Shown piece after piece: positions 24,350 through 31,290 of a DNA stretch of 38,074 nucleotides (positions within the stretch are counted from its first letter, which is position 1; each line of letters begins with the position of its first letter). Location of the stretch: the NCBI GenBank assembly GCA_003225215.1, contig QIBC01000068.1, positions 1 to 38,074 on the forward strand, in the 5' to 3' direction. A program made the position numbers and the translations under genes. Source of the stretch: Acidobacteriota bacterium (GTDB lineage Bacteria > Acidobacteriota > Terriglobia > Terriglobales > Acidobacteriaceae). The notes below the pieces were generated by a model. It saw nothing but the letters and a program-made list of their open reading frames with translations. It was not told the origin of the DNA and made no database searches.

Positions 24350-25321
24350 ATGGCTTCCAAATCGGCACAAGATTCAGCAAAATTGCCCTTCTACACTATC
24401 GTGCTTCTGCGCGAGCAGGAAATCGCCGAACAACTACGGTCGGCGTTTCAGCAGCGGTACCTGCCCGAGCACCTGTTCTATTGGTTGCCATCCTCGGTGC
24501 AGGCCTGGGTTGAACTGTGCCGTTCAACGGAGTATAAAAACGCGAGTCGCGCACTTGAGGTGTTGAACCTCGCAGCTCCTGAGTTGGCCCGCCGGCTTTC
24601 GCACATTCGCACTCTCTGCGGTCTGGGATGCGGGGAGGGCAGCAAGGATCGTGTTTTGCTTGAGCAGTTTGGTGACGGCGGTAATCGACTGAACTACGTC
24701 GCTGCCGATTTCAGCCAGCCATTGCTCGAACTCGCGGCCGATCAGGTAAACGGAATTGCGCACTCAAGTCTCGGCTGCAAGCTTGATATTTTCGATGACG
24801 GTCATTTGGCTGCGACTGTCGGCGCCGCTGAGAGCTTTGACGGAGCTGTTTTATTTTCAGTTTTGGGCAATACTCTGGGAGCATTCGACGTCAAAAAGCT
24901 CCCGCGACGTCTGCGAATTCACATGCGTAACCAGGACCGCTTCCTCTTCGACGGCGAGATCTTCAGTGAGCGAACGCTTGGAGGTTACGATAATCCGACC
25001 AATCGGCGCTTTGCTTGGGGTCCGCTCACCGGAGTTGGAATTACCGAGGAGGACGGGAAGCTGGAATTTTCGACCGCACCGGCCGGCGATGGTCTCTTTG
25101 CCGTAACGAAGCATTTCACTGCCACGCGCGACTTACGCGTAAATCTTGGCAATCGCACCATGGAGATTTGCGTGGGAGAAAAACTGCGCATGAGCAGCTC
25201 GATCAAATATGTCAATCGAGAGGCCTTGCGTAGCGCAGTTGAGGACGCGGGATTTCGAATCGAGTCTGACTGGCAAAGCCGCGATGGCAACTTCATACTT
25301 GCATGCGCAGCACCAGGATAG
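24350..25321 (+). CDS. SAM-dependent methyltransferase, EgtD-like (histidine-specific family)
   Basis: A 323-residue Rossmann methyltransferase. SAM motif I is CGLGCGEGSKDRVLLEQF and the acidic second motif is YVAADFSQPLLELAADQV. LFSVLGNTLGAFD matches the 'FLGSTIGNF' block of the EgtD/DUF2260 (Methyltransf_33) group, followed by RLRIHMRNQDRFLFDGEIF. EgtD trimethylates the alpha-amino group of histidine to hercynine in ergothioneine synthesis. The C-terminal half (TEEDGKLEFSTAP, CVGEKLRMSSSIKYVNREAL, ESDWQSRDGNFILACAAPG) also fits that fold. No EgtB, C or E gene is nearby. It is divergent from the Cys-His repeat peptide; a role in modifying that peptide is possible but unproven, and it could instead act on a free small molecule. 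Confidence 0.6.
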   Translation: MASKSAQDSAKLPFYTIVLLREQEIAEQLRSAFQQRYLPEHLFYWLPSSVQAWVELCRSTEYKNASRALEVLNLAAPELARRLSHIRTLCGLGCGEGSKDRVLLEQFGDGGNRLNYVAADFSQPLLELAADQVNGIAHSSLGCKLDIFDDGHLAATVGAAESFDGAVLFSVLGNTLGAFDVKKLPRRLRIHMRNQDRFLFDGEIFSERTLGGYDNPTNRRFAWGPLTGVGITEEDGKLEFSTAPAGDGLFAVTKHFTATRDLRVNLGNRTMEICVGEKLRMSSSIKYVNREALRSAVEDAGFRIESDWQSRDGNFILACAAPG

Positions 25322-25405
25322 GGTGTTTGCAGAGTCTCTTTAGGGACTGTTATCCCCGATTCCGTAGCGATTCGCTGGTGACTCGAGAATTGCTAATGCG
25401 GAGTA

Positions 25406-25446
25406 GGGGATCTGCTGTTTATTCACCGCAGGAAAAGCAGATCCCC
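25406..25446. repeat. Hairpin with 11-bp GGGGATCTGCT stem
   Basis: Perfect arms GGGGATCTGCT (25406-25416) and AGCAGATCCCC (25436-25446) with a 19-base loop, followed by GCGC and an A-tract on the plus strand, in the gap between the methyltransferase and the fabF stop. The T-run needed for termination is on the wrong side in both directions, so it is listed as a palindromic repeat. Confidence 0.7.
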
Positions 25447-25576
25447 GCGCAAAAAAAAACCGCGCGAGCGACGACAGTTTCAAAAAGAGATATTCAATAA
25501 TGAAACTTGCGCCAAGCCACGCCATTTTCCTGCAAGTGTCTGAGAGTCCATCAAAGATTTGTTTGATTCGACTGAG

Positions 25577-26821
25577 CTATTCAGCCCAGCGACGGAAGAT
25601 CAACGAGCCGTTAGTGCCGCCGAATCCAAAAGAATTCGAGAGCGCGATATTGACCTTGGCGTTGCGCGAACGATTCGGGACGTAATCCAAGTCGCATTCC
25701 GGGTCTGGATTGTCGAGATTAATAGTCGGTGGAAGCATTTGGTCACGTAGTGCCAAAACGGTAATACCTGCTTCGAGGCCGCCGGCGCCGCCGAGTAAGT
25801 GGCCGGTCATCGATTTCGTCGAACTTACTGCAAGACCGTTCTTGGCGTGATCCCCAAAAGCGCGTTTGATGGCTTTGGTTTCGAGCACGTCACCTAGCGG
25901 AGTCGAAGTCCCGTGCACGTTGATGTAATCCACCTGCTGCGGTTTGAGGTTAGCGTCGCGCATTGCATTCAGCATCACGCGATATCCGCCCTCGCCCTCT
26001 TCTGCAGGCTGAGTGATGTGGTACGCGTCGGCGCTCATGCCATAGCCAATAATTTCGGCCATGATGCTGGCGCCTCGTCGGCGCGCGAACTCCAGCTCTT
26101 CGAGAATCAAAATTCCCGCGCCCTCGCCGATGACGAAGCCATCGCGATCGACGTCGAACGGACGGCTTGCCTTTTCGGGACAATCATTGCGCGTGGAGAG
26201 TGCCCGCATGGCAGCGAACCCGCCCACGCCCATCGGAGTGATCGCAGCTTCCGTGCCCCCGGCAATCATCACGTCGGCGTCGTTGCGAGCAATGATCTTG
26301 TATGCATCACCAATAGAATGTGCACTCGTCGTGCATGCCGTGGCAGTAGCTTCATTCGGCCCCTTGGCGTTGTAGCGGATGCTCACATGCCCGGCGGCCA
26401 GATTGATGATGGCTGCGGGAATAAAAAACGGCGAGATCTTTCGCGGGCCACCATTAAGCAGGTTTGAGTGCTCGCGTTCGATGATGTCGAACCCGCCGAT
26501 GCCGGAGCCAATGTGTACGCCAACTCGCTCCGCGATCTCAGGCGTGACGTTCAGGCCCGACATCTTCACCGCTTCATCCGTGGCTGCCATGCACAGATGA
26601 ATGAAGCGGCCCATCTTTTTGACTTCTTTTTTCTCGATGAAGTTGAGGGGATCGAAGTTCTTAACTTCGGCGGCGATGGTGCAGGCATATCCGGTGGCGT
26701 CGAAGCCGGTAATCGTAGCGACGCCACTCTTGCCCGCGAGGAGATTTGTCCAAGCCTCCGCACTGGTGTTGCCCGCAGCGCAAATCAGGCCCAATCCAGT
26801 GACGACAACCCTACGACTCAA
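25577..26821 (-). CDS. fabF: Beta-ketoacyl-ACP synthase II
   Basis: A 414-residue condensing enzyme of type II fatty acid synthesis that elongates acyl-ACP with malonyl-ACP. It starts MSRRVVVTGLGLICAAGN. The catalytic Cys lies in ATATACTTSAHSIGDA, the first His in INVHGTSTPLGD and the second in SMTGHLLGGAGGLEA, and the C-terminal NSFGFGGTNGSLIF is the usual glycine-rich closing motif. Full length. It sits two bases downstream of one acyl carrier protein gene and is followed upstream by a second, so the three form an ACP-ACP-FabF operon on the minus strand. Confidence 0.96.
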   Translation of the reverse strand: MSRRVVVTGLGLICAAGNTSAEAWTNLLAGKSGVATITGFDATGYACTIAAEVKNFDPLNFIEKKEVKKMGRFIHLCMAATDEAVKMSGLNVTPEIAERVGVHIGSGIGGFDIIEREHSNLLNGGPRKISPFFIPAAIINLAAGHVSIRYNAKGPNEATATACTTSAHSIGDAYKIIARNDADVMIAGGTEAAITPMGVGGFAAMRALSTRNDCPEKASRPFDVDRDGFVIGEGAGILILEELEFARRRGASIMAEIIGYGMSADAYHITQPAEEGEGGYRVMLNAMRDANLKPQQVDYINVHGTSTPLGDVLETKAIKRAFGDHAKNGLAVSSTKSMTGHLLGGAGGLEAGITVLALRDQMLPPTINLDNPDPECDLDYVPNRSRNAKVNIALSNSFGFGGTNGSLIFRRWAE

Positions 26822-26823
26822 GC

Positions 26824-27069
26824 TTACTTGCCACCTTTCGCGTGGGCATTGATGTAGTCGATGGCATTCTTCACCGTCTTGATCTTCTCAGCTTCTTCGT
26901 CAGGGATTTCGATGTCGAAGGCCTCCTCAAATGCCATCACCAACTCGACGGTATCGAGCGAGTCGGCCCCGAGGTCGTCCACGAACGACGCGTTGGGCGT
27001 GACTTCGCCTTCATCGACGCCAAGTTGCTCCACGATGATCTGCTTAACCTTCTCGTCTACTGCGGCCAT
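26824..27069 (-). CDS. acpP: Acyl carrier protein (copy adjacent to fabF)
   Basis: An 81-residue ACP starting [18 protein letters not shown], with a GAGGAA ribosome-binding site. The phosphopantetheine serine is in [19 protein letters not shown], and helix III follows ([14 protein letters not shown]). The stop is two bases from the fabF start, indicating tight coupling. It is the more canonical of the two tandem ACPs (DSLDTVEL). An upstream in-frame extension to 27129 is open but lacks a ribosome-binding site and family similarity. Confidence 0.95.
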   Translation of the reverse strand: MAAVDEKVKQIIVEQLGVDEGEVTPNASFVDDLGADSLDTVELVMAFEEAFDIEIPDEEAEKIKTVKNAIDYINAHAKGGK

Positions 27070-27151
27070 TCGCGTTCCTCGCTCTTCTGGGATGTGACTG
27101 CAACCGCTACTAGCACCCGGCAAGCGCAACAGCGACGCTCGCTGGGGCCCG

Positions 27152-27400
27152 CTACTGCTTGGCTATTTTGGAATTCTTCTCGATGTAACTGACTGCGTCC
27201 TGCACGCTCTTGATCTTTTCCGCTGCCTCGTCCGGAATCTCAAGGTCGAACGCCTCCTCGAAGGCCATGATGAGTTCCACGCGGTCGAGCGAATCGGCGC
27301 CGAGATCGTCCACGAAAGATGCACTGGGTGTGACCTCGCCCTCTTCCACGCTGAGCTGGTCCACAATGATCTGCTTGACTTTGTCTTCTACCCCAGGCAT
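27152..27400 (-). CDS. Second acyl carrier protein, tandem paralogue
   Basis: An 82-residue ACP starting [18 protein letters not shown] behind a very strong AGGAGGAG ribosome-binding site. The phosphopantetheine motif is [19 protein letters not shown], with Arg in place of the usual Thr after the DSL-Asp, and the C-terminus differs from its neighbour ([11 protein letters not shown]). Most of the sequence is shared with the ACP at 26824, so this is a tandem duplication with divergence on the partner-recognition helix. It may serve a different pool of enzymes, or simply raise dosage. Confidence 0.93.
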   Translation of the reverse strand: MPGVEDKVKQIIVDQLSVEEGEVTPSASFVDDLGADSLDRVELIMAFEEAFDLEIPDEAAEKIKSVQDAVSYIEKNSKIAKQ

Positions 27401-27468
27401 GCAAACTCCTCCTGTATGCGCGACGCGCACATCACAAACTCCTCAGTCTATATGGCGCTGCATTATTT

Positions 27469-27555
27469 TGTCATTCCGAGCGACAGCGAGGAATCCCTGT
27501 TGAACCCATGCGTTTCCATTAACATAGATTCCTCGCCTTTGGGCTCGGAATGACA
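27469..27555. repeat. Inverted repeat, GTCATTCCGAGC family
   Basis: Left arm 27469-27495 (TGTCATTCCGAGCGACAGCG, then AGGAATC) and right arm 27527-27555 are imperfect reverse complements around a 31-base centre. It lies between the second ACP gene and the end of an amidohydrolase gene. It has the same organisation as the element at 2497-2672, with a related TGTCAT-type arm end. Confidence 0.78.
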
Positions 27556-27572
27556 ATGAAGTCAGCCACAGA

Positions 27573-28946
27573 CTACCTCGCCGGTGGAACGCCACCGTAC
27601 TGGTCCCGTAGGCGCGTCTGTCGGTTCTCCATCGGAACGCTGCGGCCCTCGATGAAGACTTGCTTAACGTCAGTCTTCACGTCCAACGGATCGCCATTGG
27701 CGATCACCACGTTCGCCGTTTTGCCCACATCGAGCGAGCCGAGCCTCTCTGCAACGCCCCAGATTTCTGCTGGATTGATGGTCACGGCCTTTAGCGCCTC
27801 GTCGTACGGCAGGCCAAAAGCGACCGAGTATCCAGCCGCATACGGCAGATTGCGGTTGTGCTCCACGCGATACGACGCAAAGGCGATCTTCACTCCCCGC
27901 TTTGCGAGCTCGGCGGGCAGTGAGTACACGGCGTCGTAACGCTCGTCGCCGCGAGGAAAGTCATAGATCGGTCCAACGATGACGGGCACTTTCCACGAAG
28001 CGATTTCATCGAGAATTTGCTGCGAGTGAGTCACATGGTTCAGTACGACCTTGAGATTGAACTCGCGCGCCAGGCGCATGGCATTTTCCAAATCGTAGCC
28101 ATCCCGGGCTCCAATCACGACCGGCTTTTGCCCATGCAGATATGGCAGCAACGCTTCGAGTTTCAGATCGCGTTTCTGGCGTTCGCCTCCCCCGCCGGTT
28201 CTGCTAGTGCCGGCGCTGCTGTCGGTTTTTTTGTTCTCGGCCGCCTTCAGCTTGGCTTCGTAGTCCTGCGCGTCCATGAATGCTTGACGCAATTGCGTGG
28301 CCAGTCCCATTCTGGTCGACGGGAAACGGTTGCTGATGCCGCCACCGCCGCCCTCACCGCGTCCGCCGCGCCGTCGCTGGTCGCCGGAAAAGTTCAACGC
28401 CAGGGCAACATCGCGGACCAGGATCATCTGATCGCGGTCCTTGCCGTCGAGCTGAATGAAGATATCCTGACCGGGCAGGCTGTCTTCGGTTCCGGGAGCG
28501 ACGATAGCGTTGGTAATTCCGTTCATTCGTACGACCGGAATACGCTGAGTCTCAGAATGGAACGCATCGGCGACGTGCATGTGGGGCATGATCTCGTCGC
28601 TCGGCTCGTTCATATCGTTGCTCATCTGATCGGCTTCAACTTCTACCAGGCCGAGGTTAGTCTCCGAATCGATGAGCCCCGGATAGACGGTCATGCCGGT
28701 GGCATCCACAACCGTTGCGCCCCGCGGAACGTCTGTGGCGGCGGGACCGACAGCAGTGATCTTGCCATTCTCCATTACCACCACGCCGTTCTCGATTACG
28801 CCGTGAGTAATGGTGAGCAGCTTGCCTCCGCGAATCGCGATCGGGCCGGTGGCCTCAGCCTGCGACGTGGCGATCTTTATCTTCTGCTTGGAGGCTTGCG
28901 CAAACGAGAAGATGGGCACGAGCGCAAGCAGGCAAATCGTCAGCAT
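27573..28946 (-). CDS. Secreted amidohydrolase-fold protein lacking the N-terminal metal motif
   Basis: About 457 residues with a signal peptide (MLTICLLALVPIFSFAQ) and an amidohydrolase-type composite domain: GKLLTITHGVIENGVVVMEN, ATGMTVYPGLIDSETNLG, a TIM-barrel region, and the C-terminal ALKAVTINPAEIWGVAERLG followed by SLDVGKTANVVIANGDPLD. Active members carry His-x-His after PGxxD; here the segment is PGLIDSETNLG, so the first two metal ligands are missing. A glycine-rich loop (RRRGGRGEGGGGG) interrupts the barrel. It may be inactive or use another chemistry, possibly as a partner of the intact neighbour. The frame is open to 29225 through a repeat region; the signal peptide Met at 28946 is the likely start. 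Confidence 0.82.
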   Translation of the reverse strand: MLTICLLALVPIFSFAQASKQKIKIATSQAEATGPIAIRGGKLLTITHGVIENGVVVMENGKITAVGPAATDVPRGATVVDATGMTVYPGLIDSETNLGLVEVEADQMSNDMNEPSDEIMPHMHVADAFHSETQRIPVVRMNGITNAIVAPGTEDSLPGQDIFIQLDGKDRDQMILVRDVALALNFSGDQRRRGGRGEGGGGGISNRFPSTRMGLATQLRQAFMDAQDYEAKLKAAENKKTDSSAGTSRTGGGGERQKRDLKLEALLPYLHGQKPVVIGARDGYDLENAMRLAREFNLKVVLNHVTHSQQILDEIASWKVPVIVGPIYDFPRGDERYDAVYSLPAELAKRGVKIAFASYRVEHNRNLPYAAGYSVAFGLPYDEALKAVTINPAEIWGVAERLGSLDVGKTANVVIANGDPLDVKTDVKQVFIEGRSVPMENRQTRLRDQYGGVPPAR

Positions 28947-29224
28947 CAGATCAAGAAACTTCGCGGAATTTGGGTGGAAGCACCCGCCTTTATGCGGGGA
29001 GAGCGCTCTAGCGCTCTCGGAAGCTTCCAATCCTTCTTCGCGCTTTAGCGCTGGGCCGTAAAGCCCGGGGCTAAAGCCCTCTTGAAATCCGCAATAGCCG
29101 CTAATTGGACTGAAGTCCAATCCCCTGCTGAAGCAGGGGGCTTCCACCAATGCGGCTTCCACCAATGCGGCTTCCACCAATGCGGCTTCCACCAATGCGG
29201 CTTTCACCATAAGTTTGCTTTTCA
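28947..29224. repeat. Repeat-rich spacer with 15-bp tandem repeats
   Basis: The space between the two amidohydrolase genes contains short palindromic units (CCCCTGCTGAAGCAGGGG; GGGCCGTAAAGCCCGGGGCT) and four perfect tandem copies of CTTCCACCAATGCGG at 29141-29200, with a decayed fifth. The repeat happens to be open in the upstream amidohydrolase frame, where it would encode LVEAA units, but this extension precedes the signal peptide and is probably not translated. Confidence 0.7.
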
Positions 29225-30625
29225 TCAGTGCGCCTCCCCAATGCCCATCTCATCCATTTCACTGCCATCAAAGTCGGAGCCCGACATCGGCGCATCTTTC
29301 CAATGCGTAAGTCCCAGACCGGGAAGCGAGCTGTCGAAGTAAACCTCGCCGTCGATGATCGTCTTGTCGACCTTGGCGTAGCTGGAGAGCGGATCTTTGT
29401 CCCAAATACTGATGTCGGCGTCTTTGCCCACATCGAGCGATCCCACGCGATCGTCCACGCCGATGATCCATGCTGGATTCAGCGTGATCATCTTCAGCGC
29501 CTCTTCCTGCGTGGCTCCGCCATAGCGCATCACTTTCCCGGCGTCCTGATTGAGGCGACGAACCACGTCGTTCGAGTCGCTCTTCAGTGCGACGCGCACT
29601 CCATGCCGCGAGGACATGACGGCGTTCCAGGGCTGCGCGTCCCAGGCTTCGTCTTTGAAGCCCCACCAATCCGGCCAAGTCGCAATCGCGACCCCCTCGG
29701 CCGCGATTTTATCCGCTACCTTGTAAGCCTCGAGCGCGTGGTGGAACGCGCGCACCTTGTACCCAAACTCATGCGCCATTTGCATCTCGGTTAGAAATTC
29801 ATCGGCACGATAACAGTGAATCTGGACGAGGAGCTTGCCGCGCAACACGTCGGCCAAAGCTTCCAGCTTCAGATCCCGTTTTGGCGCGCGAGCCTCTTTG
29901 TCACCTTTCTGGACCTTGGCGTTGTATTCATCCCAGTCGCGCATGTATTCCTTGGCCTGCTGCAAGGCCTCGCGCTGCACTTCGAAATTGCCCATGCGGG
30001 TGGAAGGCGCTTGATTGCGCGAGCCGTACACACGCTTGGGATTCTCCCCGCTGGCAAACTTGATCGAGCGCGGCGCATTGGGAAAGAGCATCTGATCGCG
30101 GCTCAATCCAAATTTGTTCTTGATCACCACGGCCTGGCCGCCAATCATGTTGGCTGATCCATGCAACAGGAGCAGCGATGTCACGCCTCCCGCCAGCGCG
30201 TGATATAGACCTTTGTCTGTGTTGACGAAAGCATCCAGCATGTTCATCGCCGGCGTCACAGGGCTGGTCGCTTCATTCACGTCACCATCCAGCGCCAGGT
30301 GGGAGTGGCAATCGATCACGCCAGGCATTACGAACTTGCCCGTGGCATCGATGACGGTTGCTCCAGCGGGAGCAGCAATGTTGGTTCCGACTTGTGCGAT
30401 TTTGCCGTTGTGCACCAACACACTGCCGTTCTGGATCACTCCATGAGTCACCGTCAGCACAGTGCCGTTCTTGATTAGCAAGTCAGGATGCGGGCCAGCC
30501 GGCTGTGTTGCCGTTGCCTGGGTGGCTCCGGGATTCTGCGGATCACCGGAACTCTGCGCGGCAGCGGCAAACGTGAATACGAGCGCAATGAGACCCAGGC
30601 GAGACGCCCAGGAAAAGATTGCCAT
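29225..30625 (-). CDS. Secreted metal-dependent amidohydrolase (imidazolonepropionase-like)
   Basis: A 466-residue protein with a signal peptide (LGLIALVFTFAAAAQS) and an intact amidohydrolase core. KFVMPGVIDCHSHLALDGD supplies the first two metal histidines, LLVQIHCYRADEFL and YKVRAFHHALEAYKVA the next ones, and LKSDSNDVVRRLNQ contains the catalytic Asp. It ends with LNPAWIIGVDDRVGSLDVGK, the return to the small beta domain. Related secreted enzymes act as dipeptidases or on cyclic amides; the substrate is unknown. It is directly upstream of the metal-motif-less paralogue-like gene on the same strand, so the two are probably co-expressed and may form a heteromer. Confidence 0.87.
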   Translation of the reverse strand: MAIFSWASRLGLIALVFTFAAAAQSSGDPQNPGATQATATQPAGPHPDLLIKNGTVLTVTHGVIQNGSVLVHNGKIAQVGTNIAAPAGATVIDATGKFVMPGVIDCHSHLALDGDVNEATSPVTPAMNMLDAFVNTDKGLYHALAGGVTSLLLLHGSANMIGGQAVVIKNKFGLSRDQMLFPNAPRSIKFASGENPKRVYGSRNQAPSTRMGNFEVQREALQQAKEYMRDWDEYNAKVQKGDKEARAPKRDLKLEALADVLRGKLLVQIHCYRADEFLTEMQMAHEFGYKVRAFHHALEAYKVADKIAAEGVAIATWPDWWGFKDEAWDAQPWNAVMSSRHGVRVALKSDSNDVVRRLNQDAGKVMRYGGATQEEALKMITLNPAWIIGVDDRVGSLDVGKDADISIWDKDPLSSYAKVDKTIIDGEVYFDSSLPGLGLTHWKDAPMSGSDFDGSEMDEMGIGEAH

Positions 30626-30679
30626 CGCGATTCTCCTTGATGAGCTGTGAGGATGGAATTAAGACAGAGCAGGGTAAAT

Positions 30680-30774
30680 GGATAAAGCGGCAATAGGCAA
30701 TAAGCAATAGGCGATGAGCAAAAGCGGCGAGAACAAACTTTGCCTATCGCCTGTCGCTTATTGCTGCTTTATCC
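30680..30774. repeat. Inverted repeat with GGATAAAGC ends
   Basis: Imperfect arms GGATAAAGCGGCAATAGGCA... (from 30680) and the complement of GGATAAAGCAGCAATAAGCG... (ending 30774) flank a short centre between the divergent amidohydrolase and dtd genes. Inner units TAGGCAATAAGCAATAGGCG are themselves repetitive. It occupies the space where promoters of both genes should lie. Confidence 0.75.
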
Positions 30775-30781
30775 TCCCGCT

Positions 30782-31231
30782 ATGCGCGCCGTCGTTCAGC
30801 GAGTCACGAAAGCTGCGGTCACGGTAGAAGACTCGGTTGTGGGGGCGATTGGTCTCGGGCTGCTGGTGCTGCTTGGCGTCGGCTGATCCGATACGACTGC
30901 CTCGGCTGACTACATGATCGACAAGTTGCTCGGGCTCCGCGTGTTTGAGGATGAACACGGCAAGATGAACGTCAGCCTGCGCGAAATTAGGGGTGCGGTG
31001 CTCGTCGTCTCGCAATTTACTCTCTTCGGCGATGTGCGGCGGGGAAAGCGTCCTTCTTTTGACGACGCTGCTCCCCCGGAACAAGCTCGCGTTCTTTACG
31101 AGTACGTTGTAGAGAAAATCCGAGAGCAGGGCATTGAGTGTTCCACCGGAGAATTTCAGGCGATGATGGATGTGTCTCTGGTGAACGACGGCCCGGTCAC
31201 GATTCTGATCGATTCCGAAAAAGTCTTTTGA
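30782..31231 (+). pseudogene. dtd: D-aminoacyl-tRNA deacylase with an in-frame TGA
   Basis: Reads as a complete Dtd, which frees tRNAs mischarged with D-amino acids or glycine, except for a TGA at 30884-30886 (codon 35). Before it: [16 protein letters not shown]...LLVLLGVG. After it: [20 protein letters not shown], the catalytic [17 protein letters not shown], and the Gly-cisPro motif [10 protein letters not shown]. Alignment by eye to the E. coli protein needs no gap, so a single sense codon has become TGA at a position that is Lys in E. coli and is not part of the active site. Options are a nonsense mutation, a sequencing error or, less likely, recoding as selenocysteine. Without readthrough, the largest product starts at the ATG at 30914. 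Confidence 0.9.
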
Positions 31232-31290
31232 ATCCTGAGGAAGCGGCGATTCCGATCGAGCTCTCCGGAGTTTGTTAAATTGGAATTACG

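Noticed and set aside
25406-25460. Rho-independent terminator for fabF or the methyltransferase
   Set aside because: The stem is strong, but the homopolymer is A on the plus strand and lies before the hairpin on the minus strand, so neither direction has a T-tract after the stem.
28017-29048. 343-codon open frame on the plus strand opposite the amidohydrolase
   Set aside because: Antisense shadow of a gene with clear signal peptide and family motifs; no domain of its own.
29141-29200. CRISPR-like array
   Set aside because: The 15-bp repeats are contiguous without spacers and there are no cas genes.
28947-29225. N-terminal extension of the amidohydrolase with LVEAA repeats
   Set aside because: It precedes a clear signal peptide and is made of tandem and palindromic repeats; translation would bury the signal sequence.
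30884-30925. SECIS element supporting selenocysteine in dtd
   Set aside because: Only a 4-bp stem (CCGA/TCGG) forms downstream of the TGA, without the extended stem and G/U-rich apical loop expected of bacterial SECIS, and the residue position is not catalytic.
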